A DNA stretch of 64,000 nucleotides, from the NCBI GenBank assembly GCA_023053545.1, contig JAKZAN010000005.1, forward strand, positions 6,386,001 to 6,450,000. Reading direction: 5' to 3'. The notes under the pieces were generated by a model, which made no database searches, had not been told where the DNA came from, and saw nothing but the letters and a program-made list of their open reading frames with translations. Shown here piece after piece: positions 11,793 to 25,100 of the stretch; the first letter of the stretch is position 1; the number at the start of each line of letters is the position of its first letter. Origin of the DNA: Lepidurus packardi (Eukaryota; Arthropoda; Branchiopoda; Notostraca; Triopsidae). Position numbers and translations under genes: made by a program.

Positions 11793-14700
11793 GCAATAAA
11801 GACAATCTAGGTTCTCTACAAGATAAGGAATCCGAGAAACTTTTTAATTTTGAAATTTTTAGGTAAAGGGAGCAAAGCAATTTTATTCGGCGAACGTTTT
11901 CTGCAACGGTTTTTCCCTGTTAATGGAAAAAACCCTCGATTTCTGAAAAACGAAGTCGAAGCGGTTTCTGGGAAGTCTTGCCAACTTTGCAAGCTACTAT
12001 AGGATTGAAAATAAAAATAAAATGCAGTGCAATCTTCTGGGAATGCAATGAGGAACTGCAATAAAAGAAAAAGGACGATAAATGAGGCTGTGGGCGGAGG
12101 AGTTCCTTTTCTGAATTCCGGAATAGTAGTGCTGGTTTTGGGGAATTTGTTTGGACAAGATCAAGTTACGTCTTCCTAGTGAGTTTTGACTATAAGATAG
12201 CTTGTCTTTTGCGCGGTTGTTGATGTTCATTTCCCAAACTATTCAGGATCTGACTACAAAAGCACAAATGAATTGGCCCATTTATGAAGCATCCTTTAGT
12301 AATATGACATCTTTACCGCCTCCTTCTTCTCTTTTAGCCATGTTTCTGTATAGGCCATAACCGTTTTTGCTCATATTTAGGTCAGCACAACGTTCCGAAG
12401 GGGCTGTCGGAAAATCTCAGAGATTCAAGACAGATGTTTTGGGAAGCGGTACTAAGATTGGAAGTTTCTCTGGGACAAAACACTGCAATCAAAGTTAAGT
12501 TTTAGTGTATGAGTCTATGACTGCCGGCACTGAGTGCTAATGGTTATCCTTTGGTCTTTTGGCGAGTATTAGTAATAAGAGCGTCTACTCCAGAAATGCC
12601 ATCAGCAGAAGCAGGTACTTTGGGTTTTTGTTGGTGTTCTATAAGTAAACGAAAGGCTGTCAAATGCCACCGGTGTCCATGGATGGTCGAAGGGTAATAG
12701 GTGTGGGAAACCTGGTGACATATTAAGGGGACAGCAGCAGCAGAAGACTTGCGGTACCTCGTTAATAGAAGGCGGAGGATCTTGACAGCACAAGAAAGGA
12801 GAGGCTTTTAAGCCTATTAGAATGGGGACAGAGCATTCAACCTTGTCTCCGAACCCCAAAGCTATCATCATGTACCTTGTCTCTCATTATTAAGAGATGG
12901 GCATCTGAATAGAAAGTCCACATTACCAGTAGAGAGATGACATGTTTGGACTAACCCAGATTGCTGTTTCCGATGACTCTCGCGCCCTATAGGTACAGTG
13001 CATTCTCGTCCTTACATACGAAAAATCTCACGCACTTTTCTTCAAATCACAGTAATAAATTCCGATCAACACTTAAACATAAATACATTGCAGGTTCAAT
13101 TTCTACAACTTTATGAAATAGCGACACTAAATTCAACGCATTCTAACCTTTTCTTCAATTAGGCACCTACCTATAACACCTTAAAAACTGAAATTCTCAA
13201 AGGTTTCCGAAAAAAATGGGGAAAAGGCTCAATCAATGATTTAAGCCGTTAATTTGAAAATACTCAAGTTGAAAATAATTGGTTTAAATAACCGGTTTGC
13301 TCAAATAATAATATTAGTAAAAGGAGCCGCACCTTCTAATGGTAATTAAATATAGTACTCTAAAAAATTCCCGCAATTTAAGCTGAAATAATGGAAATAA
13401 TTAATTCATATGAATGTGAATTATAAGAAAATAAAAAATAAAATTACACGAAAATAAAGGCATAAAAAGTAAGCAATAATTAAATCAAGTAACAAAAAGT
13501 CTTACCAAATGGCTTGAGACCATTTGGGCATATTTTTTGCGCCAATTTAGCATAAGGCAAAGTGTTTAAAAAAAAAAACTCTTACAAAAAACTACGTGAT
13601 GTAGCCACGACAGCGGATCAGATTTGGCAGCATGGCCGCCGAAACACAATAGCCTGCGCATTATTGGTCAAGTCCCTAAATTGCTTCCTACTCGGAAATC
13701 CAAGTTGGGCCAATAGCGCAGGAAAGGTGCGCGGCCACGCAATACAAGCGCAGCAGTAGTTTTCCTTATCCTCGTTCTCCCCTCTCTCTCTCTTTCACAC
13801 TCAAACATAGCAGCCCGAGCTTGAAATTCCATTGTTGTCCTCAGCAATAGCCCAAGACTAAGGCAAGCTGATTGTCTTAAAATATGTACAAAATGAATAC
13901 ACCTTGAACGTATTACTCTATCAAGTTTTCCAAGCTGGTATATAAATTGCGAATGACGTCACCAGAGGGAGGCAATACTAGTCTTCGCAAAAATTTCCAT
14001 TCTCAATAGTAGGGACTTGCCAAATATTCGAAGGTGATATTAAAGAAAAAAAAGGCCAATGAAGTGTATATAAGTAGTAAAAGAGAAGATCGGGAGGAGC
14101 TGGAAGGAACCGTGATTGATATGAAAGCTCGAGGAGTTGTGCATCCTGGCTGAGGAAACCAATTCTGGGATTGGCTAGTGAGGTACTTGGGGAGGACCGT
14201 ATTTGGCAGCTGAGGCTATTGTTGTTGACTCTTTCTCGACAGTGGCTAATTCTAGTCCCGGGCTTCTGTGTGTGTATGTGTGTGCGGTGACTAGCTGCCT
14301 TTCGTCACTACCACGCTGATGATCTGCTCATCGCAGCGACCGGAAAGGCAAAGGAAAGTAAGAGCTGTGCGGGACTTAAGCTGTGTATGGCGAGTGCGAC
14401 TGTGTGATTCGGGTTGCAGACGAGCATCAATCAGTAACAAAAAGAAAGGAGTACCGGCCAGTTCCCAAAAATTTGCATGGCCATCACTGCAGTTCAAGAT
14501 CTTCCGTCGCGGAGTTTCAACCACAAGACTCCTTCGCGAGTATAATAGCTTCCGAAGTGTTTCAAAGTGGCCTGAACAGGAAACAGGGGAAAAAAAAATC
14601 CTCAAAAAAGCCCACAATTAGTTACCAATCCATTACCTCAAAGTTTTTTTAATACACATAAACGTATTGTGAAGAATTACACATTAGTGACAGTGCAACC

Positions 14701-16006
14701 AAAAAATTCCCTTAAACACTCCCAAATAATTTTTTTTTCAAGACAAAACCCAGAACGTTTTCTTAATAGGAAAACTTACAAGTGACTAGAGTGCAAAAGT
14801 TTATTTAACACAAGTTTAAGTTTAAGGAGATAATTTTTAGTGAGGAAAAATTTCTGGTCAAAGCTTTATGATATCCTGAAGAATTTCTGGAAACAACCAA
14901 CTACCAAGAACATTTCTTAACTAAAAAAGAAAACTTCTTCAGGCCGTTTCTCCGCCCGATAAGTGGGCTCTCCAACAACACTTCAGCTCGCTTTTGGTCC
15001 AACGTTAGAATCGCAAGGTAAGCTGTCCCGAAAGATACAAATCCCTGAAGAAAAGTTGTCTTTCGTTCAGATAACCGCTCCACACGTCTGTATCGATTAG
15101 CTCACCTTTTCTCGCCAGCCAAATTAGGCGGCAATTTTTTTAAATAAAACTTCTCAAACCTTTAAAACCCCTAGTTTCTATTGCACGGTTGGAGGATAAT
15201 CGACTGTGCTCAAATTCAAATTCCCAAATGGCCAATTAATAATGAAAACAAACTTTATCAAATTATTTTCAAAAACGAGTTGTAAGTTATTGGCAGTCCC
15301 AAGGCGCCTGTTCTTCTTTGTGTTGAGGGCTTCAAAAATGAATGTATATACAGGGCTGCGTCGGGCGATGCAGCGGCGTCGCAGACGTCGTTATCCGCGT
15401 CACATCATAAGGACGCTCCTGTCAAATCAGTTTGACACGCTCAGTCTTTAGCTTACTTTTTGGCTCTATAGTTTCAAAATTTTCTCACCAAAAGTGCCAT
15501 AACCGCTTAACCCTTTCGAACATTCTCATACGCACTTAGCAAACGGTGCTTTCAGTGATTCTGTGTGCCATCTCTGAATTGATCTAAAGGAAAATTCTTC
15601 TATTCAATGCACAGTAGAAACGGCCTTCCAAAGCATTTCTATAGTTTCCCAAATACACAGAAAAAAAGGTTAATGGGGCAATTCTGGTTAATTGCTAGTG
15701 AGGCCTAAGTGTGAAGTAGCGGATGAAATTTCATCTTCTTACACCATGGACGTCATTTGATACCTCTGTCATTTGTCTTTCTTTCTATATAGAGGGAAAG
15801 GGAACGTTTTAGAAGCTGGACTGGCTTTGCTTGGTGCTGTTGATGGCCGAGATTATTGCATCTAGGCCACTATGCAGAGTCTAAGATGAAAAACTGCTAG
15901 TGCTATATAGGATCAACAAAAGGGAACTTCCCAAAACGTCGTCTCCATAATTTCAAAAGAAATTCCCCGGCCACAACACCCTAGACTGAGTATACTGCTA
16001 GCTGTG

Positions 16007-16036
16007 TATAAAACGCTAGTGGTGTGAAAATCGTCA
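16007..16036 (+). promoter_or_regulatory. Candidate core promoter of Vsx (TATA box plus initiator)
   Basis: TATAAAA lies at 16007-16013. A TCATAC initiator-like sequence follows, with its A at 16036, 29 bp downstream, which is the usual TATA-to-start distance. This would give a 5' UTR of about 86 nt before the ATG at 16122. It is supported only by spacing and motif. Further 5' exons upstream are not excluded. Confidence 0.4.
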
Positions 16037-16121
16037 TACTCAAGCTGAAAAAAAACGAACGGAGAAAACTAAAGAAGAAAAGGGAAGTTTTTGTTCTGAC
16101 CGCGTGGGATATTTTCATTAA

Positions 16122-19100
16122 ATGTTGAATACCATGAATTTACTTCAACATCCTGCTGCAGCGGACCGGAATCCTTTGCACCATGCTGCAGCCGCAGCCG
16201 CCTCACCTGCAGGTTTGCTGGGTGGATTATCCGCCGCGGGATTTTTTGCAGCTTCCTCCAACGCTGCTGCAGCGGCGGCGGCAGCTTCGACATTTCCCCA
16301 ACGGTCCCCTTTCGCCATCCAAGAATTGCTGGGCCTCAACCATCCTTCTATTTCAAACAACAACGATTCAGTTTCGTCGTCGCCCTTTGTAGCACATTAT
16401 AACCACCATCATCGTCATCACCATGCTGCGGCCGCCGCGTCAATAGCTTCATCTTCCTTGATGCATCTCTCACATCGTTCGAATTCTGTCTCCGCGGCTC
16501 CAAGTAGCAATGGGAGCGGAGGAAATGCTACTAACAGTATCAGCAACGGGACAAGTAGTAATAGTACCTCCACCACACCTTCAAGTATGCGCTTGGAAGA
16601 CCACACCAATACCCTGCCCCATCATCATCACCATCATCACCATCACAGAAATCTGCATTTGCAACAGCAAGCTCAAGCTCTATCAGCTCTAACGGCTGCC
16701 GCCGCAGCTTCCTACGGGGCACCCCGGTCCTACTTAGGTATGTTTTTCAGTATGTGAAACTTCTATTATTTGGTTTAAACTACTCAATACCCTTCTTAAT
16801 TCTAAGCGAGTAAATATTAGCCTATTTAAGACCCTGCTCAAGCACTCTATAGTGTTCGTAAACTATTTGTTCGCCTAATAACCAAATAATGCCAGCAGTC
16901 CACAAATAACCCACAATACTAAACTTTGAAAGCTGTTTTTTTAAATAATTTATAATTGTTAGTTGTATGTAATATAGATATACACAATGATCAAACGACA
17001 CCAAATAGTCGACACAGAAAACAAGGAATTAAAAATTAAATCATACGATTCCACTTAAAAAAATATAATAATAACAGGTTTGTAAGAACTGTAAGCTGAT
17101 CCTGTCAAGCTTCCAAGGTTGTTCGCAAACGTTTAACAGCTCGGGCTTAGAAAACAGGAAAGTTGTGGGCTTTTGCACTGGAATGTGATCTCAATAACGG
17201 TTATTATCAATTGATCCATTATCGTTAGTTTCTTTTAACAAAAACATGCAATCAATGAAAGGTTAAGATAGACGACTATTCATCGTTTGAGGTCTTTTCC
17301 ATTCCGCGCAATAGGAGAGCCCGGAGTGTTTTTAATCGGATAATAAAACCCTAAAAATATGTACAAACTTATTTTTCTAAGTCGAAAATTCTTTCATGAT
17401 TCAATCCTCATTTCATCCTAATAATTGTCGCTGCTAATTTTCGTATTTTCTTAATATCCGACACGGAGATTGTGAGCCTATGCTAATTTGCACATTGGAA
17501 GTAGTAACATTGCGCTAGGTAGGTTCCCAGGATCTTGCCAATTGTACCCTTCGTTTTGAATACAATGACATCACACAACCATTTTGAGCGAGTAAAGCAG
17601 CGATGTAGTTGTCCACCTCCAAGTTTTGGGCCCCAAAGCCATGCTGTTAAACAAGAAAACGGGAAAATGAGTCGTCAACTCACAAAACCTAAAAACGAAT
17701 GTAATTTAGCTCCTTGCAAGCCCCTTTACAAGGCAAACAGTACACATAATTGCTCCTAATTACTATAATTGCGTATTTCTATCACACCATCATTCTTTGC
17801 ACAGGCATGACAAACACAAGTAAAGTGACAAAATCAGGCTATAAGCCCAGTTGGGGGCTGCAACCAAAATTAATAAATTAACTACCAAATAAAGAGCAAC
17901 GCACGTCAAATGTGTCAGAAATACCTAGCGAAGAAAAACTACTTAGTTAAAAATAAAAAAAATAAAGTAAAGAAAAGGAAACAAAACTGTTTGATAGAAA
18001 TTAGCTAATGTGGTTCATATATATTAAACATTAAACTTTTCGTCGATATTAAGTCGTAACTAAACGTTTGTTTGCTAATGAAAATCGTCATTTTTCTTAA
18101 TTAATTTCATTGGATTCGATTTAGGCCATGGTCATGGTGGCAGTCATGCTGGATCACAAGCTCAAGCGCAAGCTGCCGCGTCTTGTTTCGCCGCAGCCGC
18201 TGCGATGGCCGCAGATCCACTTAATCCGGCAGGACGCATGTATTTTAGCCCGGCTTTTTTACACCCTGCTCATCAGCCATCAGCGTTAGGCGTCGGCGGC
18301 GCCGTCACGGCCACGTCTATGGCGTCCGCAGCAGCAGGCGTCTTCGGCCTCGAATCTGCTATGCGAGCTGGAGCCAACGATGTTAACAATACAGGTAAAA
18401 AAAAATCAAATAAAAAAATCTATGACTACAATGCGCTATTCTAAACTATCTGAACTCAAAACCGTTTTTGCGCTGAGCTGAATATCCCCAAAAGTTTAGC
18501 TGTTGTAACCCCGAGTCAAGTTCAGTATAGTGCAACAATCACAGCAATTTGAGCCTGCCGAGCCTTTGTGGCGACCTGTATAGGTCACCTCTGAGGGGAA
18601 AGTTATGGCCTTAACTTCTCGCGAAGGAAAAAGGTGGAGCCGGAAATGCGTTGTCATAACAAGCAAATTTCCCGTACCACGCCACAACAATGTGTTTGTC
18701 ACTTTTAGTATAAGCCTCTTTTATATACATTCACCGTGTACTCATGTCCTGTTTTGTGGGGGTTACGGAAGCAAAAGCGAGGGTGTCCACACGGTCCGAA
18801 AAGAAGAGAGCATATGGGCGGAGCCTGGAGGGTTTTCTGAGTTTTCTTGCCATCAAAAGGAAATACGAAGCCTGTTGCGGACAAAATATTGGGACATCTC
18901 TATTCTAAACCAAATAACTTACACCCCAGGTCTTTAAAAGTTAGCTTTTCAAAGAAAATTTTCAAATTAGGGAGAGCTTTTTCGCATTTCGGGTTCCAGC
19001 ACCTGCGTTTTTCATTCCGCGGCCAGGTCAAGGGGTCACACCGGACGGTAAGTCCGACGACTCCTTTTCAATTGGTTTCAAGCTTAAAATTAAGTGGTTG

Positions 19101-22100
19101 AAGTGACCCATGAAAAGAGTGAGCGGAGGTGCGAATAGAAGGATTGTCTGCAAGAGACCACCATGTGGGTCTTTGCATTTAAGGGCGTTAAAGGGTAAAT
19201 CGGCGGTCAGGATGGAATCTTTTGCGGCAAACCTTAAACTAGGGCGAAAGAAAACTGAGCGAGAGAGAGAGAGAGATCGCTCTAAATGCGTTAGCAAGAT
19301 TACGGGATACAAGTCCGAAAGTCCAAATCAAGATTAACTAGATATGGCAATGGTGTCCGGCCTACTGCAGGAGCAATTTGGAAATTGTAATGGTTCTGTC
19401 ATCTGAGGAGGACAGTTGCTCCATGGGCGGGCTAGAGAACGTTTAATCTAGGGCCAGAAGGACCTTTTATGGACCGTCTTTATTGAAGCACGTGGCTGTG
19501 TCCATCTCCAATTTACCCCAGTTTAATAGAGGGCATCGACAACGAGGCTGTTTGGCCCCAAAACTCAATCAATTGTCTAACACCTAAAAGCATTGCTGCC
19601 CCCTTTCTTCCAAAACATTCCTTATTTCGCCAACAGAAAACGCCTCCAACCACAAAGCTTGACAATGCCAAATAGCGGGCTCCACTGACTGTACTGGTGC
19701 AATATTTGTGGCACTCGGTGTGTGTTCAAAGTGTGTAAGCATATACATGTTTGACACACAGAGTGCAAAAAATATTGCCCCAGTGCAGCCAGTGGAACGC
19801 GGTATAAGCTTCCAAAAATGTTCGTTAGCGTTGTTAAACCGAAAAACGTTCGCTTGCAACTTCACTGCAAGCTTATAAGCGGACTCGTTACTCTAAAAAC
19901 TTCGCCAAGCGGGTGACTTTGGAAGTTTTGCTGTAAAACTTCGAAGCTTTTCTGGGAAACACGCGTTTGGCCCGGAAATGTTCGATTTTCCCCGCTGGAC
20001 GCGGTTTATTCCCCGCCTTATCTTACGGCTGGCAATTTTGCATGGAAATTGAATAGCAAGGAGCCAAGAAAACTTACGGACAATAAGAAGGGAACAGCAG
20101 AACCCCATATACGTTCGCCTCGGTTTATATTCTTCTTTCATAATAGCGGTCACTAAGGACGACCGTGGTTCCCCCGTATGATGGGTGCGAACACGGAACA
20201 CCTGCATAGGACAAGGGGAAAGGACATTTTCATTTTATAAAAAGGACTTTGTGTTTAAGGGGTCTGTCCAGCAGCCAAAGATGACGATGACAAGGGACAT
20301 CATCAGCAGGGACAAGTACAAGAAGGCCATCATAGCTTTTGCTTAGGACGACCATCAAATTGCTAATATTTTCGACACGTCACTAAAGGCAACAAGGTTT
20401 CTCATCTCACTTGACATTGGCAAAATAACATTTCAGACTCACAAGCTCCTTATGCATAACAATTGGCACTTGGAAAAGCTCATACCCAAAGTTTTTTTCT
20501 TCCTTTTCCTGTTTCCTAATCCAACCACAGCCACTTTAGCACGTATAAGTCTTGGAAACATAATCGTCTTTTTCCCCTCCCAAGACTCCTTCTCACAACT
20601 TGGAGTCCTACAATTCTACAGACAGAGCCTAGCCATTTATATTATTTTCTGAGAAAAAAAAAAACACTTTGACATTTTACTTCGCAGACCACCGAAAACT
20701 AACTTTCCTACAAAAATAAAACTGGCAGCTCAAAAAGACCCTTTACTTTTTTTAATAGAAGGAAAAGGCAATTCAATAATCGCATAGTTCAAAAATAATA
20801 AAAAAAAGCGGAATTTGAGTCACGCGGCCGAGAATTGACTTTTGGGGGGCGCGAGTTAGTGGACCTAATACTCTAAATGAGAAAGTGGGGTGATTTGGCA
20901 TTTACCAAGGTACCAAAATGGACTGACATTAGGTTGATTGTCATCCTCCGGTATGCCAGTTATGAGGCAATAAACCTTCATGGAACCATAGAGGGGGACC
21001 TTACGATGTCCCTATGAGCTTCATCTTCCAACAACGGGTATAATTCCCGCCAAATCACACAATAGCCGGGACTACTACTAAATTTAATAAGGTGAAAGGA
21101 AAAATTTTTGTGGAGAGCTCGCAAATTGAAGGGCATGTCTTTTTTCTTGAAAAAAAATCGGTAATGCTTATAGCTCAATTGGCACCCAAAAAAAGGATAT
21201 AATCTTTCTTTCGTTTTTATTGGGGAAAAAAATAAATTATGTTTCTTGTCCGTGTGGTTTTGACGCCGGGATGCTAATCTGCAACATGAGGAAGTAAGGC
21301 ACTTGCAATAATGGTGTGCCGCTGTGCCTATCTGTTCTTTATTGAATAGAGGCATCTTGTGTTAAGAAGATTAAGTCGGGAGAGAGACTTGTATTGCCTT
21401 CTACCATTGCTTATTAAAAGGGAGCTTCCCTTTCAGAGCGTTGCGAGCCTAAGCACAGAGCGTGCTATGAATACATCGTCCCTGGTGTGAAAGTCCCTAT
21501 AGCTTGCTTTATAGATTACCCTTTTGCACTACAAGCCGTGAATAGGGCTACAAGCTTAGAGAGAGAGAGAGAGATGGTGAGGGTGGGTTGGGATCAAATT
21601 AATTTGGAGACACATGTACAGCCCCGAAAAGCGTCCAAAGATGACGATAGTGGGAGAGCACAGCGAGCTAATCGGCATGACAAGATGAGAAAATGGGAAA
21701 ACTAGGTCGTTTAGGTCTAAGGAGATTCGCTGAAGCAATTCCTAAGAGACCTTGACGACACTAGAACAAGGACGCAAAAAGCCGAAACATACGTTACATG
21801 CTATCAACATAGTGAATTGTCACGTCTAGAGTAACAACGATTGCCAACCTGGGGGGAATGAAATGTTTAACCTCGTGAATTAGACATTTGTTTGCCATAA
21901 TTACGATACACCCATTTCAGGTTACTTACAGAGTATGTTCCTTTTGTTCTACATAAATACTGCTAATCCACTAAATATCTTATTTTGTGACAGTTTCTTA
22001 TATATCTACCATCACTGTAATGCGCACATCCAGCCACGCTAAATATTATGCTAGGTTGAATCATATTTAAGTGGCGCCATCAGTGGCAACCTGGCAAGTG

Positions 22101-25100
22101 ACACTTTCAGGCAGTTTGCGACTTCTAATTGACTTCATCTATTCTAAATCTAGTGCACTGATTTTCAAAAATGTTTAAAAACATTTTCCCAAATCGTACC
22201 AAATCGTAGAAAATTCTAAAATCTAGAGCTTAGACTAGTTCGTTTTAAAATCCTAAGATTGTTGAATCTACTCGTTTATTTCTTTACGGCTTGCTAACTC
22301 ATTAACTGATTCCCGATATAAATCAATTTATGTAGCTCATTTTGATAAAACAGTGTAACATAGTCTTTAGCATCCAAACATTTCAAACAATATCTGGGAG
22401 ATTTCAAGCTCCAGATTTTAGAATTTCCTACGACCTTTCTTCTAAAGCCGGCGCGCCCTCTTCCGTACTATAAGACAGAAACAGGCCGTAGACCTCATAA
22501 ACCTAGAAAAATTATTTTTCTTAATTATTGATTACTAACATTGATAACTTAGTGATCTGTCGTGGTCTAAGATGACTGAAATTTAACGCTAAAACTAAGA
22601 ATAAAGTTCAAGATGAAACTTTTCGCTCCGATTTCTCCCAAAAAGTTGGATCGAACTTAGTTCGAAGCCTATCGAGTTAAATGAAGCAAAATTGTCGAAA
22701 TTTTGTCACCAAGAGTAAAGAGTAGAGACTACCTAGGTCATCGGCTTACACGACGAAAAGTAATTATGCTTGCAAAATGGGGTTTCTGCCATTTTGGTCT
22801 TCTTTTTTGGCACGTCGGGTGACGGTTAGGGAAGCTATACGATTCTTAAAAAAAAACGTTGTCCCGAGTTTAATTTGCGGTTTCTTGGGCAAGCTGATGA
22901 GCAACAAAACAAGCCACTCACTGTGCTCCATCACCTGCCTAGTCTGCTATAGCATGGAGAAGCCTTGTTCTCTGAAAGTTTGGGTTTCGTCTTTCTCGTA
23001 CGGCTTCTCATCAGTCCGAATTGTCATTCGTGTTAATTAGTGGCTTAATTACAAACCTTTTTCCTTGGCTTTGCACCCTCACACTTCATCCCCAAAAAGC
23101 AAACGCGACGCGGCCCAAAGTCAATAGCTTACGCTACGACAACTTCACTATCTTCCTCTTGCCAACTAAATTACTAAGTTTACATATCCTACGTGCTTTA
23201 GCGTCTGCCTAGTTTCTAATTAATCATTTTTTCCACACAAGGATTGGACAACCAAGATTGCGGGAAAGGCGACGAAAATTCCGCGAGTCGCAAGAAAAAG
23301 AAAAAACGGCGTCATAGGTATGTGAAAAGGCCTTCTCCCCACCATTCCCAACGATTTTTTTAAAAAAAAACTTACGGTATCTTTTCAATTAGTAGAACGA
23401 TTTTCTCCAGTTACCAGCTGGAAGAATTGGAGAAAGCATTCAAAGAAGCACATTACCCTGACGTCTACGCCCGTGAAATGCTTTCTCTCAAGACGGACCT
23501 TCCCGAAGATCGAATCCAGGTAAACTTTTTTTTTTCAAAAATCCATCGCCACTAGGATCAAATTCTTTTCCAAACTACAAATAAGAGTTAGTTTCACCTT
23601 GGCATCAAAAAGCCCCTTAGAAGAAAAAAAAAATAGACAGGAAGAGGCGTGCATACTAAGCCCCAAACCAGCGAACATAACAACTATATGCTGATGCTCG
23701 TCCCGTAGTAATTACCTTGTACCTTTGACGATTTCAAAGGCGAAATTATGATAGGCGGAAAGGGAAATGATACAGCATTTTCTAAACCCGTAGTCAAAAC
23801 TTAAATTAATACGTTTGATATGAATGCGATTACTATACGTTAGTTTTTAGGCCAATTTAAATGAATTAGGAAAGTCTCCTGAAAAGCATTAAGAAAGAAG
23901 ATCGGGGACCGATTTTGTCCATCTTGTCCCGCAATCTTTGTTCGAAGAGCTATTAAGGGGTTTAACATGGCTTTGTAACTCATCAATTGTCGGGAGAAGG
24001 AGGGAGACGATAATGGCATTAAGCTTCCAGTAAGTCTCCAGGCTACAAGGACCACGCGATCCAAGTCTGCGATAATACAATTATGTGGACAGTTGCCGGC
24101 AAGAAGCAGACAACTCATCCGTCAGACCAGAAGCTCTCATCCTATGCCTTTCGCAACAATCGGACATGGCCAGGGGAGGGAAAACCAAGACTGTACTAAA
24201 ACATTAGAGCATGCAGCCATTACCGTTTACGCCATCATACAACGCAGGTCAATATTAAAAAAAGAATAGGGATAGGCTACTAGCTTCCAAGAAACTACGT
24301 AACTCGCAGTGATTTTCTAAAACAAAAAATCGTTTAAAAATAATCTAACATAGTAAATTAGCCTTAAAGAAACCCCCTTCTGAGAAAGAATTGTTAGGTT
24401 AGTTGAGGGTTAGTTTTATCTTTCTAGGATGAACGGTTCTCGCGATATCTGCAAATACAGCTTCTCCTAGCCGTAGGCGCCAATGACGTCACGATGAAGG
24501 CGTGGCCTGACGGCAGAGGGAGTTAAGAACGTTTCGCTCGTTCGTGAGTTCTTTGTGGACCGAAAACGTTGAGCGCGCGCGGTATTGTTCAACGTGGTTT
24601 TTCTAGTAGATTTCGGATTCCAAGTAAATAGAAAACATCCCAAGCAACCTCGAGCAGATTACAACATATAGTACAATACCATGCAACCAGGACATTTGCT
24701 TCACGCCAAGTCAGGTTCCCGGACGATCTCAGGCAAAAATTTGCCGGTGAGGAAATACAGACTATAATATTACAGAAACTTTAATACCATTAGGAAAAAA
24801 TATCTCTGCTTAGTACTACAACCTATAGGGCTTTCCCCAAGCATCCGGAGTGGTTTAATAAGCTGCTTGCACACAAAGATAAGGAGCTATAAAGCCACCA
24901 CGAAAATCTCATAGATAATAATTCCCTTTTCTTTTCTGCTTCACCAACCTCTCGAGATAATCGCTTCTCAGAGGATTGCAGTCTACTATTCTCTGGCACT
25001 ACTTGGTCTGTCTGAGTCAAGTCCCTCTTTTCCAGGTATCCGCACACAAACGTTTACGAGTGGCTCTTATTGGTAATAAAACCGGGGATTAATCAGTCCC

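Larger units (their letters stand above)
4916..16006. other. 11-kb gene-poor region between RIOX1 and Vsx
   Basis: No exon with recognisable protein similarity was found on either strand. The open frames present are short, unsupported and often overlap on both strands. Contents that I can name are an AT-rich tandem repeat at about 4985-5090, CT-rich microsatellite tracts at about 9228-9250 and 13784-13796, a 27-T run at 11766-11792, and AT-rich DNA at 13060-13500. TATA-like strings occur near 13940 and 14066. Placed upstream of a homeobox gene, the stretch is a natural candidate for regulatory DNA, but this is inference. Confidence 0.5.

Noticed and set aside
14319-14652. Overlapping open frames of about 90-108 codons on both strands upstream of Vsx
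   Set aside because: Frames on both strands overlap and none shows recognisable similarity or proper splice context.
22777-23040. An 87-codon hydrophobic frame in Vsx intron 2
   Set aside because: No convincing start, no family resemblance, and it sits within a well-defined intron.
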